Part shown: in pieces, positions 5,690 through 11,766 of the stretch
How positions within the stretch are numbered: position 1 is the stretch's first letter
How the letters are laid out: the number at the start of each line of letters is the position of its first letter
From: Treponema sp.
GTDB lineage: Bacteria > Spirochaetota > Spirochaetia > Treponematales > Breznakiellaceae
Reading direction: 5' to 3'
DNA length: 11,766 nucleotides
Assembly (NCBI GenBank): GCA_031257715.1
Contig: JAIROE010000030.1
Coordinates: forward strand, 1-11,766
The notes under the pieces: model-generated
Told to the model about the DNA's origin: nothing
What the model saw: the letters and a program-made list of their open reading frames with translations, nothing else
Databases searched by the model: none
Translations under genes and position numbers: made by a program

Positions 5690-7789
5690 ATGGACAGGGA
5701 AGAGCGTATCAGGGATTTGATCTCCGGGATGACTCTTGAAGAAAAAGTGTCCCAGTTAAGCTACACGAGCCCGGCGATACCGAGGCTGGGGATACCGGAG
5801 TACAACTGGTGGAATGAATGCCTGCACGGGGTGGCGCGGGCGGGCATTGCCACGGTCTTTCCCCAGGCCATAGCGTTGGCGGCGACTTTTGACGACGCCT
5901 TTGTGCAGAAGGTGGCGGAGGCCATTTCCGACGAAGGCCGGGCAAAATACAACGAGGCCGTCAAGCGGGGCAACCGGGGCCAGTACTGGGGGCTTACCTT
6001 CTGGACGCCGAACATCAACATCTTCCGCGATCCCCGCTGGGGGAGGGGTCAGGAAACCTACGGGGAAGATCCTTTCCTCACCGGCCGCATAGGAGCCGCT
6101 TTTGTACGCGGGCTCCAGGGGCCCGATCCCGAGCACCTCAAGGCCGCCGCCTGTGCCAAGCATTACGCGGTCCATTCGGGGCCCGAACGGCTGCGCCATA
6201 CTTTTGACGCGGTGGTATCAAAAAAAGACCTCTTTGAGACCTATCTTCCCGCCTTTAAGGCCCTTGTCGATGAGGGGGTTGAGGCGGTCATGGGGGCCTA
6301 TAACCGGACCCTTGGCGAACCCTGCGGCGGGAGCACGTATTTGTTAAAGGAGATACTCCGGGGCACGTGGGGTTTCACCGGCCATGTGACATCCGACTGC
6401 TGGGCCATACGGGATTTCCACGAACATCACAAGGTGACGGGGAGTCCCGAGGAATCGGCGGCCATGGCGCTTAACGCCGGCTGCGATCTTAACTGCGGCT
6501 GTACTTTTCCGCAGCTTGTCGTTTCCTTTAAAAAGGGGCTCGTTACCGGGGAGGCAATCAACACCGCCCTTACGCGGCTCCTGCGGACCCGCTTCAAACT
6601 GGGGATGTTCGATCCGCCGGAGGATGATCCCTATTCCGGGTTGAAAGGGGACGTGATCAACTGCGAAAAACACCAGAAGCTGGCGCGTGAGGCGGCGGAA
6701 AAATCCATCGTGCTTCTCAAAAACAGCGGGGGGCTCCTTCCCCTTGACGACGGCGCCAAACGCATAACCATACTCGGCCCGAGCGCCGCCAATCCCCTTA
6801 CGCTCTTCGGCAACTATTACGGGATCAGTTCCCGCTTCGTCACCTTCCTTGAAGGACTGGGGATGAAGGTGCGGGACAAGTACGCCATCAGCCTTGAATA
6901 CCGGCCGGGTTGTCTCCAGTATGAAGAAAGCCACCCGGTCCGCTTCGGCTCCCAGACGGGTTTCTTTACCGGGGCGGACACCGACCTCTTCATCGCGGTC
7001 ATGGGCCTTGACGGTTCCATGGAAGGGGAGGAGGGGGACGCCATCGCGTCCGATTCAAACGGCGACCGCGACGCCATAGAGCTTCCTCCCTGGCAGCTCA
7101 AATTCCTCCGCGCCCTCAAGGGGACCGGGAAACCCGTGATTCTCGTGCTTACCGGGGGAAGCCCCATCGCCATCCCCGAGGATATTGCCGACGCGGTTAT
7201 TTTCGCCTGGTATCCCGGTGAAAAAGGAGGGGAAGCCCTCGCCGATATCATCTTCGGCGACGTTGTTCCTTCGGGCAAACTTCCCCTGACTTTCCCCGCT
7301 TCCACAAGCCAGCTTCCCCCCTATGAGGATTATGCCCTCAAGGGAAGAACCTACCGTTATATGACGGAAAAGCCCCTCTATCCCTTCGGTTTCGGTCTTT
7401 CCTACACGTCGTTCCGTTTTGATTCCATTGAACTTTCCTCATCGTCCATAGAGAAAGACGGCCGGGTAAAGGCATCGGTGAAAATCAGCAATACGGGAAA
7501 GCGTGACGGGGAAGATGTGATCCAGATCTACATTTCGAAGGACGCGCGTGACGCCGATGATCCCCTCTTTTCGCTGCGGGCTTTCCGCCGCGTCGCCTGC
7601 CCGGCGGGAAAGACGGTGAGCGCCGAATTTGAGCTTTCCGCCTCCGCCTTTGAATCGGTAAACGCCGAAGGGGAGGGCGTCCTTGTTCCCGGTTCCTATA
7701 CGGTGACGGCCGCCGATGCCGCCCCCGTTCCCGCCGCCCGTGAGAAGGGCGCGGCCGAACCGGTGCGCGCGGGCATTACGGTACGGTAG
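5690..7789 (+). CDS. Glycoside hydrolase family 3, beta-xylosidase/beta-glucosidase type
   Basis: This is a 699-residue exo-acting glycosidase that removes terminal beta-linked xylose or glucose. AAGGAGG (5679-5685) fixes the ATG at 5690; the ATG 24 nt upstream precedes this site. No signal peptide is visible, so it acts in the cytoplasm on imported oligosaccharides. The N-terminal barrel shows WWNECLHGVARAG (40-52), FRDPRWGRGQETYGEDPFL and KHYAVHSGPE. The nucleophile is Asp236 in HVTSDCWAI. The second domain holds SMEGEEGD (443-450), whose Glu is the likely acid/base. A C-terminal fibronectin-III-like domain spans about 585-675, with YPFGFGLSYT before it. WNECLHG and AYNRTLGEPCGG favour the beta-xylosidase branch, but substrate cannot be settled from sequence. 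The last 23 residues are an unusual Ala/Pro-rich tail. Confidence 0.93.
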   Translation: MDREERIRDLISGMTLEEKVSQLSYTSPAIPRLGIPEYNWWNECLHGVARAGIATVFPQAIALAATFDDAFVQKVAEAISDEGRAKYNEAVKRGNRGQYWGLTFWTPNINIFRDPRWGRGQETYGEDPFLTGRIGAAFVRGLQGPDPEHLKAAACAKHYAVHSGPERLRHTFDAVVSKKDLFETYLPAFKALVDEGVEAVMGAYNRTLGEPCGGSTYLLKEILRGTWGFTGHVTSDCWAIRDFHEHHKVTGSPEESAAMALNAGCDLNCGCTFPQLVVSFKKGLVTGEAINTALTRLLRTRFKLGMFDPPEDDPYSGLKGDVINCEKHQKLAREAAEKSIVLLKNSGGLLPLDDGAKRITILGPSAANPLTLFGNYYGISSRFVTFLEGLGMKVRDKYAISLEYRPGCLQYEESHPVRFGSQTGFFTGADTDLFIAVMGLDGSMEGEEGDAIASDSNGDRDAIELPPWQLKFLRALKGTGKPVILVLTGGSPIAIPEDIADAVIFAWYPGEKGGEALADIIFGDVVPSGKLPLTFPASTSQLPPYEDYALKGRTYRYMTEKPLYPFGFGLSYTSFRFDSIELSSSSIEKDGRVKASVKISNTGKRDGEDVIQIYISKDARDADDPLFSLRAFRRVACPAGKTVSAEFELSASAFESVNAEGEGVLVPGSYTVTAADAAPVPAAREKGAAEPVRAGITVR

Positions 7790-7811
7790 GCCGGCGGACG
7801 GCCTTGTTTTT
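7788..7811 (+). terminator. Intrinsic terminator after the GH3 gene
   Basis: The stem AGGCCG (7788-7793) and CGGCCT (7799-7804) encloses a GCGGA loop and is followed by TTGTTTTT. The hairpin overlaps the TAG stop codon (7787-7789). It separates the glycosidase from the transporter operon. Confidence 0.65.
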
Positions 7812-7833
7812 GGATGGTCAATAATTCTATACT
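7804..7833 (+). promoter_or_regulatory. Possible promoter of the TAXI-TRAP operon
   Basis: TTGTTT (7804-7809) and TATACT (7828-7833) are separated by 18 nt, a plausible sigma-70 pair. The -35 overlaps the T-tract of the upstream terminator. A start site about 7 nt downstream would fall on the Shine-Dalgarno, giving a nearly leaderless message, so this call is tentative. Confidence 0.35.
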
Positions 7834-7851
7834 TGCGTAAGGAGAATGAAG

Positions 7852-8796
7852 GTGAAAAAATACGTGTTTTTGTTGATGATGACGGTGTTTGCCGCGGGGC
7901 TGTGGGCAAAGGCCGGCGGAGAACGCATACGCATGGCGACCGGGGGAAATACCGGGACCTATTACGCGTTCGGATCGGCGGTGGGCCAGATACTCACCGG
8001 GAAAACAGGCATCCCCGTTACCATACAGTCTACCGGGGCTTCAAAGGCCAACATACAGCTTGTGGCCGCGGGGGAAGTGGAGCTTGCCATTGTCCAGAAC
8101 GATGTCATGGATTACGCCTACAGGGGAACGGATCTCTTTACCGGCGAGCAGACCCAGGCGTTTTCTGCCATGGCGGCGCTCTATGCCGAAGTCTGTCAGG
8201 TAGTGGCGAATTCCGCGTCAGGAATAAAAACCATTGCGGATCTTAAAGGCAGGAATGTTTCCGTGGGCGATGCCGGGAGCGGTACCGAATTCAATGCCCG
8301 CCAGATTCTTGAAGCCTACGGGATCACCTTTGACGACATCAACAAACAGAACCTGAGTTTCGGCGCTTCGGCGGACGCGCTTCGGGACAACAAGATAGAC
8401 GCCTTCTTCTGCGTCGCCGGCGCGCCGACGATGGCAATCGTTGATCTTGCGATGGGAAAAGATATTACCGTGCTTGAAATAGACGACGCCCATGCCGCGG
8501 GTCTTATCGAGAAGTATCCGTTTTACACCCAGTACCCCATAGCGGCGGCAAGTTACCGGGGCGTTCCCGGCGCCGTCAAGACCGTGGCGGTCAAGGCGAC
8601 CTTTATTGTAAGCACCAAACTTTCCGACGATACGGTGTACCGGCTTACCAAGACGCTGATGGAAAGCAGGGCCGAAATTACCGAAGCCCATTCCAAAGGC
8701 GCGGAGCTTTCGCTCGAATACGCGGTCAGCGGAATTTCCGTACCGTTCCATCCGGGGGCCCGGCGGTACTTCCGCGAGACAGGCGCGATGAAATAG
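7852..8796 (+). CDS. TAXI-family TRAP transporter solute-binding protein
   Basis: This is a 314-residue periplasmic binding protein. The ATG at 7846 is only 1 nt from GGAG and is too close. GTG at 7852 is 7 nt from AAGGAG (7839-7844), so I prefer it. Residues 1-21 form a Sec signal peptide (KKYVFLLMMTVFAAGLWAKA) without a lipobox Cys. The mature protein begins with the TAXI hallmark IRMATGGNTGTYYAFGSAVG, then VTIQSTGASKANIQLVAAGE and ELAIVQNDVMDYAY. Later come NVSVGDAGSGTEFNARQIL and DAFFCVAGAPT. Related TAXI proteins bind glutamate, 2-oxoglutarate or similar acids, but the ligand here cannot be read from sequence. It is the first gene of a three-gene operon with its membrane partners, whose genes follow without gaps. 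Confidence 0.93.
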   Translation: MKKYVFLLMMTVFAAGLWAKAGGERIRMATGGNTGTYYAFGSAVGQILTGKTGIPVTIQSTGASKANIQLVAAGEVELAIVQNDVMDYAYRGTDLFTGEQTQAFSAMAALYAEVCQVVANSASGIKTIADLKGRNVSVGDAGSGTEFNARQILEAYGITFDDINKQNLSFGASADALRDNKIDAFFCVAGAPTMAIVDLAMGKDITVLEIDDAHAAGLIEKYPFYTQYPIAAASYRGVPGAVKTVAVKATFIVSTKLSDDTVYRLTKTLMESRAEITEAHSKGAELSLEYAVSGISVPFHPGARRYFRETGAMK

Positions 8797-9306
8797 TTGA
8801 AACGGTGGTTTGCCCTCGCCGTCAATCTGCTTCTTGCCGTTCTTGTCATTGCGGGAGGGGTTCTCATAAAGCGCCGCGCGGAAGCGGCGCGGAGTACCCG
8901 TCCTCTTTTTCTTGTTCTTTCCGGTGAAAAAACGGGAAAGGTATACGGCGAATGGGAGGCGCCCGAAGGAACGGAATTTGCCGTTGAGTTTATCCATTCG
9001 GTGAACAACACTCCGGTGCGGGAGATGTTCAGGGTGGAAGGCGGCGTGATACGCGCCGAGGCAGCCCGTTTTTTTTCCTTCGGCGCGGGCATGCAGAGTA
9101 CGCTGGAAGGTGAAGAGCGCCTTGTCCGTGACGGCGAGGGCATGATCATAACGGGGCTTACCCGGACCTATGGAGAATTAAATTATATTGTGGGAACCGT
9201 TTCGGATCATGTTCTTTTTATCGGGGATGAACGTGTCGGCCTGCGGGATCTGTGCGGAAAAAACGCCCACGTTGTTTTCAGAATAAGGACGGGAGGCGGA
9301 AAGTGA
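8797..9306 (+). CDS. DUF1850 protein, TAXI-TRAP partner
   Basis: This is a 169-residue protein. It starts at a TTG directly after the TAG of the binding-protein gene, with no gap and no strong Shine-Dalgarno, so it is probably translated by coupling. Residues 5-24 (FALAVNLLLAVLVIAGGVLI) form a signal anchor or signal peptide, placing the rest outside the membrane. The DUF1850 signature is clear: EFIHSVNNTPVREMFRVEGG (about 67-86) and FFSFGAGMQS (about 92-101). DUF1850 genes are commonly next to TAXI-TRAP genes, and an accessory role in uptake has been supposed but, to my knowledge, not shown. Its stop overlaps the permease start (GTGA). Confidence 0.88.
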   Translation: MKRWFALAVNLLLAVLVIAGGVLIKRRAEAARSTRPLFLVLSGEKTGKVYGEWEAPEGTEFAVEFIHSVNNTPVREMFRVEGGVIRAEAARFFSFGAGMQSTLEGEERLVRDGEGMIITGLTRTYGELNYIVGTVSDHVLFIGDERVGLRDLCGKNAHVVFRIRTGGGK

Positions 9307-11219
9307 CGCATGAGGATGATTCTTTTCGTGTGCTGAGTAAAAGTGAAACCGAAGAACTCATCGCGGTCATTGACCGGGAATCGAATGTGCGCAGGTTTTC
9401 GGGGCTTCCTTCGTATATCGTCAAGGGTTTTTTGCTGCTCTTTACCGTGTATATATTCTGGATAACCCTTTTCGCGTCCCTGCCCGAGCAGGTCAGGCGC
9501 AGCGCCTTCCTGGGTTTTCTTGTCTTCAACGGCTACCTCCTGTACCCCCTGCGCCGCGCCATGACCAAAAGGGTGAACCACATACCCTGGTATGATATGA
9601 CGCTGGGTATTCTGGGGAGCGCCTCTTTTTTCTATTACACATTTAATTTTAGCTCGATTGTCGGCCGCGCCGTCCTTTTGCTGCCCCTTGATATTGTCAT
9701 GGGGGTTGCAGGAATTATCGCCCTTGCGGAATTGTGCCGGAGGGTTGTGGGTCTTCCCATACTGGTTGTCGCCGCCGGTTTTATCATTTACTCGGCGGCA
9801 TCAGGTTTTTCCCTGCGCCGCGTCGTGCATCAGCTTTTCTACACCACAGAGGGCATCATCGGAACTCCCACGGGCGTCTGTTCAACTTTTATTGTTCTTT
9901 TTATTTTTCTCGCCTCGTTTCTCGAGAAATCGGGCATTGCGACTTTTTTTATCGATCTTGCCAATTCCATCGCCGGTTTCGCGTCGGGGGGACCCGCGAA
10001 GGTGGCGGTAATCGCGAGCGCGCTTGAGGGGATGTATTCGGGAAGTTCTGTTGCCAATACGGTCGGATCGGGGAGCGTGACCATTCCGGTCATGAAGAAG
10101 ACAGGCTACAGGCCCGAGTTCGCCGCGGCGGTGGAAGCGGCCGCTTCGACGGGCGGGCAGATCATGCCCCCCATCATGGGAGCCGCCGCTTTCCTCATGG
10201 CGGAACTGACCGGCCTTTCCTATCCCCTGATAGCGGTGTCGGCGATACTTCCCGCGGCGCTCTATTTTACGGGGATCTTCCTCATGATCCATTTCGAGGC
10301 GAAGAAGCTCGGCCTCAAAGGGCTGCCCCGTGAATCCATTCCCCGTTTCTGGAAGCTCCTTTTGAGCCGGGGCTATCTTTTTCTTCCCGTCGTGGTGCTG
10401 GTCGTGTTTATGGGCGCGGGTTTTACGCCGGCCTACGCCGCCTGCACCGCCATAGCGGCGGCCGTTATTGTCAGCTTTTTCAGAAAAGACACGCGTTTTA
10501 CTCCCGCGTCCTTTATTGATGCCCTTGCGGGCGGTTCGCGGAATACCATAGGCGTTGCCATGGCATGCGCCATGGCCGGCATTGTCGTGGGGGTTGTTTC
10601 ACTTTCCGGCCTGGGGCAGGTGCTTATCGCCGCCCTGCTCGTCGTGGCGGAAAACAGCCTTTTTCTTGCCCTTTTCCTTACGATGATAGCCTGCCTCGTC
10701 CTCGGCATGGGAATCCCCACCACGGCGAATTATGTGATCATGGCGACCATAACCGCGCCCATCGTGATACGCATGGGTATCCCGGTCATGGCGGCCCACA
10801 TGTTTGTCTTTTATTTCGGCATAGTGGCGGACATAACGCCGCCGGTCGCACTGGCCGCCTACGCGGGGGCGGCCATAGCCGGTTCCAATCCCATAAAGAC
10901 GGGGCTCATCGCAACCCGGCTTGCCATCACCGCCTTTATCATTCCCTATATTTTTGTATTCAGCCCGGCGATGCTCCTCATCGACACCACTCCCTTTGAA
11001 GTGATCCGCATTGTGCTGACTTCCTGTATAGGAATGTTCGGCCTTGCCGCGGGCCTTGAAGGCTACATGCTGAAAAAGGTCGCCTTTCCTCTGCGCATAA
11101 TCGGCGTGGCCGGAGGCCTCCTCCTGATCGATCCGGGATTCTACTCCGATCTTGCCGGTTTCAGCCTCATCGCCCTTGTAACGCTGTTTCAGATTATCGG
11201 AATAAAACGGATGAAGTGA
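9303..11219 (+). CDS. TRAP transporter permease, fused 4TM/12TM subunits (TAXI type)
   Basis: This is a 638-residue inner-membrane permease that moves the ligand delivered by the TAXI protein, driven by an ion gradient. I chose GTG at 9303, which overlaps the previous TGA as GTGA and has GGGAGG (9291-9296) 6 nt upstream. A longer ATG-started form would begin inside the DUF1850 gene without a Shine-Dalgarno. The cytoplasmic N-terminus (about 35 residues) is followed by several membrane helices corresponding to the small DctQ-like subunit, then the DctM-like part. Hallmarks are GMYSGSSVANTVGSGSVTIP and AAASTGGQIMPPIMGAAAFL near 240-300, and MGIPTTANYVIMATITAPIV near 470. The end is hydrophobic up to IIGIKRMK. 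It is complete and uninterrupted. Confidence 0.94.
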   Translation: MTHEDDSFRVLSKSETEELIAVIDRESNVRRFSGLPSYIVKGFLLLFTVYIFWITLFASLPEQVRRSAFLGFLVFNGYLLYPLRRAMTKRVNHIPWYDMTLGILGSASFFYYTFNFSSIVGRAVLLLPLDIVMGVAGIIALAELCRRVVGLPILVVAAGFIIYSAASGFSLRRVVHQLFYTTEGIIGTPTGVCSTFIVLFIFLASFLEKSGIATFFIDLANSIAGFASGGPAKVAVIASALEGMYSGSSVANTVGSGSVTIPVMKKTGYRPEFAAAVEAAASTGGQIMPPIMGAAAFLMAELTGLSYPLIAVSAILPAALYFTGIFLMIHFEAKKLGLKGLPRESIPRFWKLLLSRGYLFLPVVVLVVFMGAGFTPAYAACTAIAAAVIVSFFRKDTRFTPASFIDALAGGSRNTIGVAMACAMAGIVVGVVSLSGLGQVLIAALLVVAENSLFLALFLTMIACLVLGMGIPTTANYVIMATITAPIVIRMGIPVMAAHMFVFYFGIVADITPPVALAAYAGAAIAGSNPIKTGLIATRLAITAFIIPYIFVFSPAMLLIDTTPFEVIRIVLTSCIGMFGLAAGLEGYMLKKVAFPLRIIGVAGGLLLIDPGFYSDLAGFSLIALVTLFQIIGIKRMK

Positions 11220-11250
11220 ATCCTTTTGAGAGGTATAGCCGTATAATAGA

Positions 11251-11280
11251 GTTGTTCAATAACTTCAGTTATTGAACAAC
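11251..11280. repeat. Perfect 30-nt palindrome after the TRAP operon
   Basis: The arms GTTGTTCAATAACT (11251-11264) and AGTTATTGAACAAC (11267-11280) are exactly complementary with a 2-nt TC centre, 31 nt after the permease stop. There is no T-run after it, so it is not a classic intrinsic terminator. As RNA the 2-nt loop would open slightly. It could be a protein-binding palindrome, an mRNA 3' stabiliser, or the tip of a repeat element. Confidence 0.85.
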
Positions 11281-11295
11281 TTCCGCTAAAAAACG

Positions 11296-11375
11296 GCAGA
11301 TTTGGCGGATTTTTGCAAAAAAATACACCAAATCTGCGAGACTTGTGAAAGAACCAACCGGGTTCTTGAACAAGT
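11296..11375. other. Two further hairpins in the same intergenic region
   Basis: GCAGATTTGG (11296-11305) pairs with CCAAATCTGC (11328-11337). The loop contains TTTTTGCAAAAA, itself self-complementary. Next, ACTTGT-GA-AAGAACC (11341-11355) pairs with GGTTCTT-GA-ACAAGT (11361-11375) around AACCG, giving 7 plus 6 base pairs separated by facing GA/GA, a tandem G-A mismatch common in structured RNA. Together with the palindrome at 11251 this makes three consecutive stems in 125 nt. The strand and any transcript are unknown. Confidence 0.6.
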
Positions 11376-11545
11376 CCAATGTTATGTGCAATAAACATGT
11401 TATGCCCGAATTTATCGTCGCAGGCGCCCTCCATGGCGCTTGAAAGTCATTTCAAAAACCCGTATTCATAAACTTTGGACTCTATTTGTTGAGCTAACTG
11501 TTTTACATTATTCCGCAATGTTTTAATCTCCGCGGGTTTAATTCC

Positions 11546-11562
11546 CCGCCGCTCTGCGGCGG
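11546..11562. repeat. Probable left-end hairpin of the IS200/IS605 element
   Basis: CCGCCGC (11546-11552) and GCGGCGG (11556-11562) form a perfect 7-bp stem with a TCT loop, 34 nt before the tnpA start. IS200/IS605 elements carry such subterminal hairpins, which the Y1 transposase binds as single-stranded DNA. The exact element end and cleavage tetranucleotide cannot be fixed here. Confidence 0.6.
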
Positions 11563-11596
11563 TTAAAAGGGAACACAGAGATGATATGATGGAAAT

Positions 11597-11650
11597 ATGA
11601 GCGAATATATTCATGAGGCACATAATGTATCGGTGTTGATGTATCACATT
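11597..11650 (+). pseudogene. tnpA: IS200/IS605-family TnpA transposase, 5' fragment disrupted by IS3
   Basis: The ATG at 11597 opens MSEYIHEAHNVSVLMYHI, 18 codons that match the conserved start of IS200-like Y1 transposases (xxYIHxxHNVSVLxYH, normally followed by VCPAKYRR). The match ends exactly where the IS3-type end TGGACTTTACCCC begins. The frame then reaches a TGA after a few unrelated codons. Full-length TnpA is about 140-150 residues with a HUH motif and a catalytic Tyr, all missing here. The remainder may lie beyond the IS3 element outside the window. Confidence 0.75.
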
Positions 11651-11766
11651 GGACTTTACCCCATTAGGTGAACACCATTAAGCGACACTCCCCGAGTTAA
11701 ACATATCAGGCGTAACATAGTCAAGTACCGAATGGATACGCATCCGGTTATAATACGCCTCAAGGT
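11650..11766 (-). mobile_element. IS3-family insertion sequence, one end (runs off the window)
   Basis: The boundary is inferred at 11650, where TGGACTTTACCCC starts. It resembles IS3-group terminal repeats, which start TG and contain a TTACCC block and a later TAAGCGA (here 11678-11684). The transposase 3' end lies just inside, as usual for these elements. The other end and the 3-4 bp target duplication are beyond the window. Confidence 0.65.
11678..11766 (-). CDS. IS3-family transposase OrfB, C-terminal fragment (cut by window end)
   Basis: The minus strand encodes 28 residues ending in TAA at 11678-11680: LEAYYNRMRIHSVLDYVTPD, then MFNSGSVA. This is the characteristic end of the DDE integrase domain of IS3 OrfB proteins (YYNxxRxHSxLxYxxPxxF), immediately before the element terminus. 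The catalytic residues lie upstream, outside the window, so I cannot say whether the gene is intact. Confidence 0.85.
   Translation of the reverse strand, partial: LEAYYNRMRIHSVLDYVTPDMFNSGSVA

Larger units (their letters stand above)
11220..11596. other. AT-richer non-coding stretch between the TRAP operon and the IS elements
   Basis: Apart from the hairpins listed separately, I see no confident gene. On the minus strand, 11447-11647 is open for 66 codons and its C-terminal part (IKPAEIKTLRNNVKQLAQQI) looks helix-like. However, its start lies inside the tnpA fragment and it reads through the IS200-type hairpin, so it could be a truncated host gene tail or chance. The base composition differs visibly from the GC-rich operon before it, consistent with acquired DNA. 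Confidence 0.4.

Noticed and set aside
6344..6934. Minus-strand frame of 196 codons inside the GH3 gene
   Set aside because: It is antisense to conserved catalytic regions of GH3 and shows no recognisable motif or ribosome-binding site.
11251..11280. Intrinsic terminator of the TRAP operon
   Set aside because: The stem is AT-rich and is not followed by a T-run. It was kept as a palindrome rather than a terminator.

Overview
The window looks like chromosomal DNA from a moderately GC-rich spirochaete, most likely a Treponema relative of the insect-gut or other anaerobic type. This is inferred from protein character: a BspA-like leucine-rich-repeat lipoprotein with an Ig-like domain, a TAXI-type TRAP transporter with a DUF1850 partner, a SwrB-like membrane protein, and a decayed gene of a type I associate with Treponema. 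No rRNA, tRNA or CRISPR array was seen.

Layout. Positions 1-756 (+) hold the tail of an unidentified gene and a single-pass coiled-coil membrane protein. Positions 757-2080 are a decay zone. It contains an ACGGA-rich hairpin (877-953) and a pseudogene on the minus strand (985-1985) that carries a 21-bp tandem repeat, a frameshift, and a 208-bp MITE-like insertion flanked by a 6-bp duplication. Next come GGAGTTT-type hairpins and a strong terminator. On the minus strand, 5608 to 2110 holds a UPF0303-family gene and metA (an operon), an array of four palindromes, and a 592-residue LRR lipoprotein gene.

Positions 5690-11219 (+) hold a cytoplasmic GH3 beta-xylosidase/beta-glucosidase, a terminator, and a tight three-gene transporter operon: TAXI binding protein, DUF1850 protein and fused TRAP permease. 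Positions 11220-11766 are AT-richer and mobile: three inverted repeats, then the left end of an IS200/IS605 element whose tnpA is cut after 18 codons by an IS3-family element that runs off the window.

The GH3 enzyme would release sugars from imported beta-linked oligosaccharides. The transporter would take up an organic or amino acid using an ion gradient. MetA makes activated homoserine for methionine synthesis and carries the glutamate typical of acetyl-CoA-using enzymes. I see no wholly new multi-gene system. The most unusual content is the repeat biology: a small insertion element whose removal restores a reading frame exactly, a hairpin family shared between two intergenic regions, and nested insertion sequences.
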